This document shows positions 46,547-55,956 of a DNA stretch of 64,000 nt, in pieces. Position 1 is the first letter of the stretch; every line of letters starts with the position of its first letter. Below the pieces are notes generated by a model. The model did no database searches, had not been told where the DNA came from, and worked only from the letters and a program-made list of their open reading frames with translations. The stretch is from the NCBI GenBank assembly GCA_050246115.1, contig JBFWWP010000011.1:62001-126000 (forward strand), in the 5' to 3' direction. The stretch comes from JBFWWP01 sp050246115. GTDB lineage: Bacteria > Planctomycetota > UBA8108 > UBA1146 > JAJFFE01. Position numbers and translations under genes: made by a program.

Positions 46547-46831
46547 ATGCTGCGTATCACGGCCCACGACCAGCCACGAGTCCTCGGCTTCCGCCTGGAG
46601 GGACGACTGGAAGGACCGTGGGTGGAAGAGTTGCAGAAGTGTTGGCTCGCCATGACGGCACGACCGAGCACTCCTGCGCTGCGTGTGGACCTGGCGGGTG
46701 TGACGTTCGTGGACGCCGCAGGCAAGGCCCAACTGAGAGGCATGTACCTGCAGGGTGCGGAGTTCGTGGCCGACGATTGCCTGATGAAGGCGATCGTGTC
46801 CGAGATCGTCGAGAACGATCTCGGCGCGTGA
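46547..46831 (+). CDS. STAS-like small protein
   Basis: 94 aa, ATG with AGGAGA about 8 bases upstream. The layout beta-strand LRITAHDQPRVLGFRLEGRLEG, WVEELQKCWLAM and LRVDLAGVTFVDAAGKAQLRGMYLQGAEF matches STAS (anti-anti-sigma-like) domains. The usual phosphorylated Ser of the D-S-S-G loop is replaced (VDAAGK), so it may not be a classical phospho-switch. It heads the RND operon and could tie pump expression or activity to a signal (inference). Confidence 0.75.
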   Translation: MLRITAHDQPRVLGFRLEGRLEGPWVEELQKCWLAMTARPSTPALRVDLAGVTFVDAAGKAQLRGMYLQGAEFVADDCLMKAIVSEIVENDLGA

Positions 46832-46848
46832 TCGAAAGGAGTGGAGAG

Positions 46849-48438
46849 ATGGGTCGTGAGTCTGCGCCAGTTCGGTGCGGCCGCGCGGGACACCCCGGGT
46901 CGACGAACCCCGGAGGGATCCGGGTCACAACCGCGGGGTGGATCTCCCGCGCAGCGCTCGCTGTCGCGTCGATCACTGCGGTCGGCTGCATGGTAGGTCC
47001 GAACTACGAGTCCCCGCGAACGGTCTTGCCCGCGGTTTACGGTGAGGCGATCAACGAGCCGACCTCGTCGACAACGACCTCGGGCAGCATTGGTCCGACG
47101 GAGATCCGGTGGTGGCGGCACCTGGGCGACCCCCAACTCACGGATCTCGTGGAGAAGTCGGTCGCGGCGAACTACGGCATCGCCGGTGCCGAGGCGCGGC
47201 TGCGCGCGGCCAGGGCGGCGCGGCAAGTGGCGCAGTCTCTGCTGTACCCGCAGTTGAGCGTCGGCGCCTCGGCCATTCGCTTCCGCAACAGTGAGGCGGC
47301 CACTGACCTTCCGGGCCTGGATTCGAACTTCAACCTGTTTCAGGCCGGTTTCGATGCCTCCTGGGTGGTCGACGTCTTCGGCGGCACCCGTCGTGGCGTG
47401 GAGTCGGCGCGCGCACACGAGCAGGCCGTCGCCTCCGACCGACGCGCCATCGTCCTCATGGTGGCTGCGGAGACCGCAAGAGCCTATCTCGAACTCCGGG
47501 GAGTCCAGCGACAGCTCGCGATCGAGTTCGACATTATGGAGCAGCAGCGACAGACGCTCAGGGTCACCGAGGACTGGCGCCGAAATGGGCTGGCGTCGGA
47601 GTTGGAGGTGTTGCGAGCGCGAACCGAAGTCGAGGCTACCGCTGCGGAGATCCCGCCGCTCGAGCAAGCGAGCCGGCAGTACATCCACCTTATCTCCACC
47701 CTTCTCGGGCTCGAACCCACTGCTTTGCGCGCGGACCTGGAGCGCACGGCCCCGCTGCCCGCGGTTCCCGAGCGGATCGCGATTGGATTCCCCTCCGACC
47801 TTCTGCGCCGGCGTCCGGACATTCAGGGTGCCGAGCGTCGGCTGGCGACAGCCACGGCGCAGGTTGGCGTGGCCACGTCGGAGCTGTTCCCCCGGGTGGT
47901 CCTGGGAGGGACGGCACAGCTGCAGAGCCGCGAGACCGGTGACCTCTTCAATGGCGGCTCGGACCCGTCGAGCAGCTACTACGCCGCCGGCCCCAGCATC
48001 AACTGGAGCCTGTTCGACGCGGGACGTCGCCGGTCGGGGATCCGGTTCGCCGAAGCCCAGGTCGAGGCAGCGAAAGCGGCCTACGAGGACACGGTTCTTC
48101 GCGCGTTTCGCGAAGTCGAGAGCTCACTCGTGTCGGTGGACCGTGCGCGGGCACGTGTGAGTGACCTGCAGCGGGTGTCGGCCAGCGCGCGGGCGAGCGC
48201 ACAGATCGCGCGGCGCGACTATGAGTCCGGGCTCCTCGATCAACTAACGGTTCTCGATGCGCAGCGCCAGTCGAACCGCGCCGACCTGCTGCTCTCTCAG
48301 GGTGAGGTCGCACTCGTGGTGAACGTCGTCACTCTCTACAAGGCGCTGGGTGGTGGTTGGGAGATCGCCGAGCCGCCGTCCGACATGCAACCGACCGACA
48401 TTCCTCGCAACGAAGGAGACGTTCATGAAGAAGGATAA
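46849..48438 (+). CDS. Outer-membrane efflux channel lipoprotein (OprM/NodT family)
   Basis: 529 aa, ATG with AAAGGAGTGGAGAG upstream, 17 bases after the STAS gene. A lipoprotein signal ends in ITAVGC. Typical features: PNYESPRTVLP, WWRHLGDPQLTDLV, DVFGGTRRGVESARA, FPSDLLRRRPDIQGAERRLATA in pieces, and SINWSLFDAGRRRSGI, with two repeats of the TolC fold. It forms the outer-membrane duct of the tripartite pump and overlaps the next gene by 14 bases. Confidence 0.93.
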   Translation: MGRESAPVRCGRAGHPGSTNPGGIRVTTAGWISRAALAVASITAVGCMVGPNYESPRTVLPAVYGEAINEPTSSTTTSGSIGPTEIRWWRHLGDPQLTDLVEKSVAANYGIAGAEARLRAARAARQVAQSLLYPQLSVGASAIRFRNSEAATDLPGLDSNFNLFQAGFDASWVVDVFGGTRRGVESARAHEQAVASDRRAIVLMVAAETARAYLELRGVQRQLAIEFDIMEQQRQTLRVTEDWRRNGLASELEVLRARTEVEATAAEIPPLEQASRQYIHLISTLLGLEPTALRADLERTAPLPAVPERIAIGFPSDLLRRRPDIQGAERRLATATAQVGVATSELFPRVVLGGTAQLQSRETGDLFNGGSDPSSSYYAAGPSINWSLFDAGRRRSGIRFAEAQVEAAKAAYEDTVLRAFREVESSLVSVDRARARVSDLQRVSASARASAQIARRDYESGLLDQLTVLDAQRQSNRADLLLSQGEVALVVNVVTLYKALGGGWEIAEPPSDMQPTDIPRNEGDVHEEG

Positions 48439-49711
48439 GGTCAACCCGGCTTGGGCGCGGTTGCAGTACCGAACGTCGGCGGAGCCGTCGCGGTGGCTCG
48501 GCGGTCTACTGCTGGGAGCGTTCCTGTGCGGCTGCGAACCACTGCCCGAGGAAGTCGCCCCGGTCCCGGTCAGGGTGCGTATCCTGGCCCAGGAAGATGT
48601 CGTCACTGCGAGCCGCTTCAGCGGCTCGGTCGAGCCCCTCCAGACCACGAACCTGACCTTCAAGCTGCCGGGTACGGTCCAGAGTCTTTACCGGTTACCC
48701 GGCCTCGATCGGGACGTACAGGTCGGCGACGTTCTGGAGAAGGGGACGCCGATCGCCGAACTCGACGAAGGCGACCTCCGACGTGCGAGCGCCAGTGCGG
48801 AGGCCAGGGTGGCACAACTGGAGGCTCGGGTGACCAGCGCGAGGGACAACCTCGAGATCGTCACCCGGGTGCTCGAGCGGTTCGAGAGAACGTCGGGATC
48901 CGTCTCCGAGGTGGCCCGCGACGACGTGGCCGCGAAACGCGTTGCCGCGGCCGGCGAACTAGCGGCGGCGGAGCATGCACTCGCGGACGCAAAGGTGCGG
49001 CTCGACCAAGCGAACGACGACTGCGTCAACCGTCGCCTCATCGTCCCGTTCGACAACGCGTTGGTCGCCGAGAAACGCATCGAGTCCGGCGAGCGCAAGG
49101 CGGCCCATGACGTTGCCTTCCGGCTCATTGATGTTTCTGCGGTTCACGTCACCTTCGGCGTACCCGACACGATGATCGGTGACCCGAAATTCACTTCGTC
49201 TACCGCGGCTCGTGTGTTCGTCGGCCTGAAGGTGCGGATCACCGCGGACGCCTTCGAGGGACGCTCGCTCGAAGCCGAGGTGACGAAGATCGCCCCGCAG
49301 GCGGACGCACGAACTCGTACGTTCCTGACGGAGCTGACCTTGACCAATCCCCGGACCCAGGACGGCCAGTACCTCCTGCGGCCTGGCATGATCGTGACGG
49401 TCCACGTCGGAGCGGAACGCGATCGGCGCGTCATGTTGCTGCCGATGACGGCCATTCACCGAGGCCGATCCGCTGACGAGCTGATCGTGTACGAAGCGGT
49501 GACGGAGAACGACCGCGAGGTCGCAAGGGCACGGAAGGTCTCGTTGGGTGGCGTCTACGACAGCCAAGTGGAAGTCCTGCACCCCGGCAGCGAGGTGCTG
49601 CCTGACGCTCAGGTGGTGGTGACGACCGCCGAGCGACTGAGCGACGGTACGGTCATTCGCGTGCTTCGGGAAAACAACATCTCACCGGCAACGCTGTCGG
49701 AGGCAAAATGA
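48425..49711 (+). CDS. RND efflux periplasmic adaptor (membrane fusion protein) lipoprotein
   Basis: 428 aa, ATG with GAAGGAGA upstream. A lipobox (GAFLCGC) follows a long Lys/Arg-rich n-region. Biotinyl-lipoyl halves flank a coiled-coil hairpin (ASAEARVAQLEARVTSARDNLEIV in pieces; GELAAAEHALADAKVRLDQAN); the barrel holds IVPFDNALVAEKRIESGE and PQADARTRTFLTELTLTNP. It links the pump to the channel. The stop overlaps the pump start (ATGA). Confidence 0.92.
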   Translation: MKKDKVNPAWARLQYRTSAEPSRWLGGLLLGAFLCGCEPLPEEVAPVPVRVRILAQEDVVTASRFSGSVEPLQTTNLTFKLPGTVQSLYRLPGLDRDVQVGDVLEKGTPIAELDEGDLRRASASAEARVAQLEARVTSARDNLEIVTRVLERFERTSGSVSEVARDDVAAKRVAAAGELAAAEHALADAKVRLDQANDDCVNRRLIVPFDNALVAEKRIESGERKAAHDVAFRLIDVSAVHVTFGVPDTMIGDPKFTSSTAARVFVGLKVRITADAFEGRSLEAEVTKIAPQADARTRTFLTELTLTNPRTQDGQYLLRPGMIVTVHVGAERDRRVMLLPMTAIHRGRSADELIVYEAVTENDREVARARKVSLGGVYDSQVEVLHPGSEVLPDAQVVVTTAERLSDGTVIRVLRENNISPATLSEAK

Positions 49712-52700
49712 ATCTCCCGCAGTTCTTCGTGAGCAAGAGGCCGATTGCATGGACCGCAATGGTCTCGGTGTTGGCTTGGGGCGCCTACGCCTACATCCAG
49801 ATGCCCCAGCGGCAAGACCCCATTATCCCCGTCGTCACAGGCGTCATCCTCACGCCCTATCCGGGCGCCGAGGCCGAGAAGGTCGAACAAGAAGTCACCC
49901 GCAAGATCGAGCGCAAGGTGGCGGAGCATCCGGCCGTGGAGCACGTCAAGTCGATCAGCCGCCCTGGCATGTCGATCGTCTACGTGGAGCTGTTCGAGAG
50001 CGAGCAGAACGCCGAACTCGTGTGGCAGGACATTCGCGGCAAGTTGGGGGAGATCCCGGATCTGCCCCAGATCGCCGGTAAGCCCCCGCGGTCGTTCCTG
50101 AACAAGGACTTCGGTGACTCGGTGGCGGTCATGCTCACCATCAGTTCGCCCCCGGTCACCGACCTGGAGATCGGCCTGCGTGCGAGAAGCATTCGCGCGG
50201 CGCTCGCAGCGCACCGAGACCAGACATCTGCCGAATCGACGGGCGATCGATGGGCCGGCGTGCTGGTCTATCCGAGCATGGTGTCCCACGCCCACGTGCT
50301 GCGCACGGGTAGTCTGCTGGCGCAGCATCTGCTCGACAACGGCATCGCGAGGGAAGCCGCCGTCGTCGAGGCTCCGAGCGCTGGGATGCTCGACGTCGTT
50401 CTGCACGCCGGCAAGACCCGCAGTGACCTCCAGGAAGCCACTGAACGTTGGGAACGCGAGACCGCCGGTGCCGGGGAGTACCAGCCTGATTTGTGGCAGC
50501 CGTTCTGGATCCAGGATCTGGGTGACTTGGAGAGCGCACTTCGGCGGAGCGCCCGGGACCAGTACACATATCGTGAACTCAAGCACTTTGCCGAGCGGAT
50601 TCGCGACCGGTTGAAGCAGTCGCGCTACGTCGCCCAGATCGACCTGGTCGGAGTGCAGGACGAGCAAGTTTGGCTGACGTACTCTGGACGGCGGCTGAGC
50701 CAATTCGGGATCACGCCGTCAGCGCTCGTCGAGCGGATCCAGCAGCGAAACATCAACATCCCCGGCGGCCAGATCGAACTGCCCGACCAGAACGTCGTCG
50801 TGCGGCCGACGGGGGAGTACGGCTCAGCCGCCGAGATCGGCCAGACCGTGCTGGACGTCTCCGCGGAAGGATACCCGCTTTACCTGCGCGATCTCGTAGA
50901 GGTCACCCGCGGCTACGAGGACCCTGCTGACGTGATGAACTACCGCACTGTCAAAGTCACGCCGGGTCTGGCAGCGGGCGAGGCGCTGGGGCTGGCAAGT
51001 CCTGCCCACCCCGTGGCGCACGAGTTGCGGGAGTACGAGCTCCAGACCGGGCGTGCCATCACGATCTCGGTTCGCCAAGTCAAGGGTACCCACATCGCCG
51101 ACTACGACCGCGACCTCACCTGCGCGATCGAGGAGCTGAAACTGCAACTTCCGTCGGACCTGCGGATCGAGCGCACGAGCAACGAACCGGCCGAGGTTCG
51201 CCACAAGGTCCAATCCTTCAACAAGTGCCTGATCGAGGCGATCGTCATTGTGGTGCTCGTGTCGTTGCTCTTCATGGAGTGGCGGAGTGCGGTTCTGGTC
51301 GCCGTCTGCATCCCGATCACCGTTGCGCTGACCTTGGGAATGGCGCAGCTCATTGGGATCGACCTGCAGCAGGTCTCGATCGCGGCGTTGATCATTGCCC
51401 TAGGAATGCTGGTGGATGCTCCCGTCGTCGCGGCGGACGCGATCAACCGCGAAATCGCAAACGGGCAGCCGCGATCGGTCGCCGCCTGGCTCGGCCCCAA
51501 GCGACTGGCGCGGGCGGTGTTCTACGCGACGCTCACCAACATCGTTGCCTTCCTACCGCTGCTGCTGGTCGAAGGCAAGACCGGCGACTTCATCTACTCG
51601 CTTCCGATCGTCGTCACGTTGTCCTTGGTCGCGGCGATGCTCGTCGCCTGGACCTTCGCCCCGCTTCTGGGCGTCTACGTGCTCAGGGGGCAGAGAGGGT
51701 TCGAGAGTGCCGGCGGCAAGTCTGCGGGGGGATTCCCGCGGCTCTACAAGGCGTTCGTCGAACGTTGTATTGCACATCGGTTCTTGTCGGCGGGGGTCGC
51801 CATTCTCCTGCTCGCCGTCGGTACCCTGCTCGTCCGATACATCGGCAGCTCCTTCTTTCCCAAGGACCTGCACGACGTATTCGTGGTGAACCTCGACCTG
51901 CCCGAGGGCTCGCCCATTCGCCAGACACGAGCGGTAGCGCTCGACGCCATCCGCAAGATGGACGCGCTCGAGGGAAAGCGCATCGACAGCTACACGACGT
52001 TTGTCGGGGCCGGCGGTCCGCGGTTCTGGCTCTCGATCGAGCCCGAGCAACGCGCTGACAACTACGCCCAGATCCTGGTGCACACGGCCGACAAGCACGA
52101 CACCGCTGCGGTTGTGGAGCGGTTGAAGCAAGAACTCCCGGCCCGAATCGCCGATGCGCGCGTGCGGACCCAGATGCTCGAGACCGGTCCGCCGATCGGT
52201 ATCCCGGTGCAACTGCGCATTTACGGCGCCGACGCCGAGACGCTGCGCGAACTCGCGTCCGAGGTCAAGAACAGACTGCGATCGATCCCCGGCACCATCG
52301 ACGTGCATGACGATTGGGGCGACCCAGTGTTTCAGATGACTCTGCAGATTGACTCCGACCGGTCCGCGATGAGTGGCCTGTCGCACCAGGACGTCGCGAC
52401 CGCCGTCGGTACCGGGCTCTCCGGGCTGGCGGTCAGCCAACTGCGTGAGCACGACAAACTCATCGACATCATACTGCGGCTGCGGCCGTCAGAACGGAGC
52501 CAGCTCGACGACCTGTACAGCTTGAGCGTCGTGAACCTGGCCACGGGCGTGGGGCTGCCGTTGCGACAGATCGCGAATTTCGAGCGCGAGCTGGTGACCC
52601 GGAAGATTCGCCGGCGTGACCACGAGCGTTGCATCACGGTCCGCTGCGACACTTTGCCCGGCGTGCTCCCGAGTGCCATCGTCGCCGATCTCGAGCGAAT

Positions 52701-53358
52701 GCTGCCCGCGGTGTCTGTCGCGCCCGGCTCGAACCAGAAAGCGTTGTCGTTCCCGAGTGGTTACCGGTGGGAGTTCGGCGGCGAAAAGTTCGAGCAGGAC
52801 AAGGGGTTTCAGTCCCTGGCCGTCGCGCTGGTCGTTTCCTTCGTCGCGATCTACCTGGCGCTGGTACTTCAGTTCAACTCCGCCACCCAGCCGCTTCTCG
52901 TCTATGCGGCGGTGCCCTTCGGGGTCGTTGGTGGGCTGATCGCACTGCTCCTCTTTGGTTCGACGTTCGGCTTCATGGCGTTTCTCGGCGTGGCGTCGCT
53001 GGCAGGCCTCATCATCTCCCACGTGATCGTGCTGTTCGACTTCATCGACGAGATGCGCCACCGGGGTGAGCCGCTTCGTAAGGCGGTGGTGGAGGCCGGA
53101 CTCGCGCGACTGCGCCCGGTCGTCGTGACGGTGTTGGCCTGCGTCGGAGGGCTGATTCCGCTGGCGCTCTCGGGGGGGCCGCTCTGGGAGCCGATGTGCT
53201 ATGTGCAGATCGTCGGTATGTTGGTGGCCACTCTGGTCACGCTGGTGGTCGTGCCGGTCTTCTACGTGATTTTCGTCGAGGACCTACGTCTCGTGCGCTG
53301 GCAGCCAGAGCCGGATGAGAATGGCGGGCACGGGTCCCACAGCGTGCAGGCCGGGTAG
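49708..53358 (+). CDS. RND efflux pump inner-membrane subunit with enlarged porter domain
   Basis: 1216 aa, about 150 more than AcrB-type pumps. Topology is the usual helix 1, periplasmic loop, five helices, repeated. The extra length is mainly an insertion of about 120 residues in the first porter loop (about 155-290: RARSIRAALAAHRDQ to RDQYTYRELKHF). In helix 4 the proton-relay pair reads LVDAPVVAADA, so the first Asp stays and the second is Ala; helix 10 has LAGLIISHVIVLFDF instead of the usual Lys. A related subfamily may share these traits. Energised by proton flow; substrate unknown. Confidence 0.92.
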   Translation: MNLPQFFVSKRPIAWTAMVSVLAWGAYAYIQMPQRQDPIIPVVTGVILTPYPGAEAEKVEQEVTRKIERKVAEHPAVEHVKSISRPGMSIVYVELFESEQNAELVWQDIRGKLGEIPDLPQIAGKPPRSFLNKDFGDSVAVMLTISSPPVTDLEIGLRARSIRAALAAHRDQTSAESTGDRWAGVLVYPSMVSHAHVLRTGSLLAQHLLDNGIAREAAVVEAPSAGMLDVVLHAGKTRSDLQEATERWERETAGAGEYQPDLWQPFWIQDLGDLESALRRSARDQYTYRELKHFAERIRDRLKQSRYVAQIDLVGVQDEQVWLTYSGRRLSQFGITPSALVERIQQRNINIPGGQIELPDQNVVVRPTGEYGSAAEIGQTVLDVSAEGYPLYLRDLVEVTRGYEDPADVMNYRTVKVTPGLAAGEALGLASPAHPVAHELREYELQTGRAITISVRQVKGTHIADYDRDLTCAIEELKLQLPSDLRIERTSNEPAEVRHKVQSFNKCLIEAIVIVVLVSLLFMEWRSAVLVAVCIPITVALTLGMAQLIGIDLQQVSIAALIIALGMLVDAPVVAADAINREIANGQPRSVAAWLGPKRLARAVFYATLTNIVAFLPLLLVEGKTGDFIYSLPIVVTLSLVAAMLVAWTFAPLLGVYVLRGQRGFESAGGKSAGGFPRLYKAFVERCIAHRFLSAGVAILLLAVGTLLVRYIGSSFFPKDLHDVFVVNLDLPEGSPIRQTRAVALDAIRKMDALEGKRIDSYTTFVGAGGPRFWLSIEPEQRADNYAQILVHTADKHDTAAVVERLKQELPARIADARVRTQMLETGPPIGIPVQLRIYGADAETLRELASEVKNRLRSIPGTIDVHDDWGDPVFQMTLQIDSDRSAMSGLSHQDVATAVGTGLSGLAVSQLREHDKLIDIILRLRPSERSQLDDLYSLSVVNLATGVGLPLRQIANFERELVTRKIRRRDHERCITVRCDTLPGVLPSAIVADLERMLPAVSVAPGSNQKALSFPSGYRWEFGGEKFEQDKGFQSLAVALVVSFVAIYLALVLQFNSATQPLLVYAAVPFGVVGGLIALLLFGSTFGFMAFLGVASLAGLIISHVIVLFDFIDEMRHRGEPLRKAVVEAGLARLRPVVVTVLACVGGLIPLALSGGPLWEPMCYVQIVGMLVATLVTLVVVPVFYVIFVEDLRLVRWQPEPDENGGHGSHSVQAG

Positions 53359-53654
53359 CCGGCAGCAGCGTCGCGATCGGCCCCGGCACGCGGCGGGCTC
53401 GCCCCCGAGGGCAAGGCTCCGCGTTGGGCGTCCTTGGGCTTCGTGCAGTGGTGCCTCGGCCGTCCGCCTCGCACCGATCGCGGCTGCTCCGAGGAATCCC
53501 GCGGGCGGCTTCGTTCCTGATTGCGTGGTCCGCAGCGATTGTCTACCCTGCACCGTCGGAGTCGCGAGGATCGCTGCGTGGAAATGGACGCTTTTCGCTC
53601 GAGGGCGATCGCGTTCCGACACGCCGCGCACGCGCAAGCACGGAAGAGGAATCC

Positions 53655-55022
53655 ATGAGTTCGAGTTCGATGCTGGCCTCCTTCAATCCTGCCACCGGGG
53701 AGAAGGTGGGCGAGGTGCGGATCACCCCCGAGGAACAAGTGCCGGCGGTCGTGGCGCGTGCGCAGGCGGCGCAACCGGGTTGGGGACGTCGGTCGTTCGA
53801 GGAACGAATCGACGCGCTGAGCCGCGCCGGGGAGCGCTTGGTGGCGCGTTGCGACGAGCTCGGGGAGTTGTTGACCCGGGAGATGGGCAAGCCGCTCCGG
53901 GAGGGGCGGGGCGAGGTCAAAGCGTGCGGCGCGGGAATGCGTAAGAGCGCGGAAGAGATCGCGGCGGCACTTGCGCCGGAAGTGCTCGAGGACGAGAACA
54001 CGCGTTCGCGAATCTATCATGATCCATTCGGTGTCTGTGCGGCCATTACACCCTGGAACTTCCCGATGGCGATGCCGCATTCGCTGGTGATTCCTGCGCT
54101 CGTGGCCGGGAACGCCGTGGTGCTCAAGCCGTCGGAGGAGACGCCGCTCATCGCGCAGGCCTACGTCGATGTCCTCAACGAGTTCCTCCCCGCCGACGTG
54201 TTGCAGATCGTTCACGGCGCGGATGCGCAGGGGCGGGCATTGGTTGCGGCCGATGTCGACTTGATCGCCTTCACCGGGTCGCGCGAGACCGGCAAGAAGA
54301 TCATGGCGGCGGCGGCGGGTGGGTTGAAGCGGCTGATTCTCGAACTCGGCGGGAAGGACGCGATGATCGTGCTCGCCGATGCGGATCTCGAGCAGGCGGC
54401 GAAGTTCGCGGCCATGAACAGTTTCCGCAACGCCGGTCAAGTGTGCGTGAGCACGGAACGTATTCTGGTCGATTCCCGCGTGGCCGACGCCTTTGCGCAG
54501 AAGGTCGCGGAGTTCGCGCGGACCATGAAGGTCGGAGACGGACTCCAGGATGGCGTGCAGATGGGGCCGATGGTCAATCAACGACAAAAAGACCACGTTA
54601 CCCGCCAAGTGTCGGCGGCGGTGCGGCACGGCGCGCGGGTGGTCGCAGGCGGCGACGGGCACCATGACAACTTCTTCCAGCCGACCGTGCTCGTGGACGT
54701 TCGACCCGACATGGACATCATGAAGGAAGAGACCTTCGGTCCGGTGGCGTGCATCGCGCGCTTCGACGATGTCGATGAAGCCGTGCGGCTGGCGAACGAC
54801 ACGCCGTTCGGTCTGGGGGCGACCGTGTTCGGTGATCCGGCGGGGGCGGCGCTCGATGTCGCTCGCAGGCTCGATGCCGGCATGATCGGCGTGAACAAGA
54901 GCTGCGGCGGCGCTTCGGGCGCGCCGTGGGTGGGCGCCAAGGAGAGTGGCTACGGATTCCACAGTTCGACCGCCGGGCACCGGCAGTTCGCCCAGACGCG
55001 GGTCGTGAGCGTGCCCCGTTGA
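53655..55022 (+). CDS. Aldehyde dehydrogenase (succinate-semialdehyde-dehydrogenase-like)
   Basis: 455 aa, ATG with AAGAGGA upstream; the longer frame to 53424 has no signal or site. NAD(P)-dependent oxidation of an aldehyde. ITPWNFPMAMPHSLVIPAL, TGSRETGKKIM, LELGGKDAMIV (Glu base) and the catalytic Cys in NAGQVCVSTERI (near 264) are intact, as is EETFGPVACIARF. Closest in style to GabD/YneI-type semialdehyde dehydrogenases. Stands between the RND operon and psd. Confidence 0.9.
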   Translation: MSSSSMLASFNPATGEKVGEVRITPEEQVPAVVARAQAAQPGWGRRSFEERIDALSRAGERLVARCDELGELLTREMGKPLREGRGEVKACGAGMRKSAEEIAAALAPEVLEDENTRSRIYHDPFGVCAAITPWNFPMAMPHSLVIPALVAGNAVVLKPSEETPLIAQAYVDVLNEFLPADVLQIVHGADAQGRALVAADVDLIAFTGSRETGKKIMAAAAGGLKRLILELGGKDAMIVLADADLEQAAKFAAMNSFRNAGQVCVSTERILVDSRVADAFAQKVAEFARTMKVGDGLQDGVQMGPMVNQRQKDHVTRQVSAAVRHGARVVAGGDGHHDNFFQPTVLVDVRPDMDIMKEETFGPVACIARFDDVDEAVRLANDTPFGLGATVFGDPAGAALDVARRLDAGMIGVNKSCGGASGAPWVGAKESGYGFHSSTAGHRQFAQTRVVSVPR

Positions 55023-55047
55023 CGGGAGCGGCTCGCGGCGTGACGGC

Positions 55048-55956
55048 GTGAATGCACCGCCGATTCGTTACTGGGATCCCCGGACCGGCACCCTCGAGGT
55101 CGAGCAGGTGTACGGCGACGCGGCCCTGCGCTGGCTCTATGGAACGCGTTTCGGGCGTTGGCTGACCGATACGGTCTTGGTGCGGCGGTGGTTCAGTCGA
55201 CTGACGGGCGCCTACCAGTCGTCGCGCTGGAGTCGGCGGCGGATCGCGTCGTTCATCCGTGAGTTCGGTGTTCCCATGGAGGAGTTCGAGCCGACGCAGT
55301 ATCGCTCGTTCAACGACTTCTTTGCGCGGCGGTTTCGCGACTCCGCGCGCGAGTTCTGTTGCGGCGATGACTTGCCTGCCTTTGCGGAGGGACGCTATCT
55401 GGGATTCGATCGCGTGGAGCCCGGGCGGACCTTCCCGGTCAAGGCGGAGCACTTGAGCGCGGCAGGCTTGCTGGGCAGCGTCGAGCGCGCCGCCCCGTTT
55501 GCGAACGGACCGCTCCTCATCGCCCGGTTGTGCCCGGTCGACTACCACCGCTTTCACTATCCCGACACCGGTACGACCCGCGACGCGTGGCGGATTCGCG
55601 GGCGCTACCACTCGGTCAACCCGGTGGCGCTCGCGGCCCGCAGCGACGTTTTCGTGAGCAACGAGCGGCAGGTGAGTGTGCTCACCACGGAACGCTTCGG
55701 TCGATTGGCCTACGTCGAGGTCGGCGCGCTCAACGTCGGCCGCATTGTCGCCACGCATCCTGCGGACCGGCCGTTCGTGCGCGGCGACGAGAAGGGCTAC
55801 TTCCTCTTTGGCGGGTCCACCGTCATCCTGTTGGGGGAGGCAGGTGCTTGGCAGGTCGACTCGGCCCTCGCTGCGCGGACCGCCGAGGGAATCGAGACCC
55901 GCGTACGGCTCGGGGAGCGCGTCGCACGCGCGCAGCGCAGAGAGGAGCGATCATGA
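55048..55956 (+). CDS. psd: Phosphatidylserine decarboxylase proenzyme
   Basis: 302 aa, GTG start without a strong site. Decarboxylates phosphatidylserine to phosphatidylethanolamine. NDFFARRF, LCPVDYHRFHYP (with the charge-relay His) and the self-cleavage motif GGST in LFGGSTVILLG are clear; here GGST replaces the common LGST, a known variant. The C-terminal piece after Ser is about 40 residues, as in type I/II enzymes. It overlaps thyA by ATGA. Confidence 0.92.
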   Translation: MNAPPIRYWDPRTGTLEVEQVYGDAALRWLYGTRFGRWLTDTVLVRRWFSRLTGAYQSSRWSRRRIASFIREFGVPMEEFEPTQYRSFNDFFARRFRDSAREFCCGDDLPAFAEGRYLGFDRVEPGRTFPVKAEHLSAAGLLGSVERAAPFANGPLLIARLCPVDYHRFHYPDTGTTRDAWRIRGRYHSVNPVALAARSDVFVSNERQVSVLTTERFGRLAYVEVGALNVGRIVATHPADRPFVRGDEKGYFLFGGSTVILLGEAGAWQVDSALAARTAEGIETRVRLGERVARAQRREERS

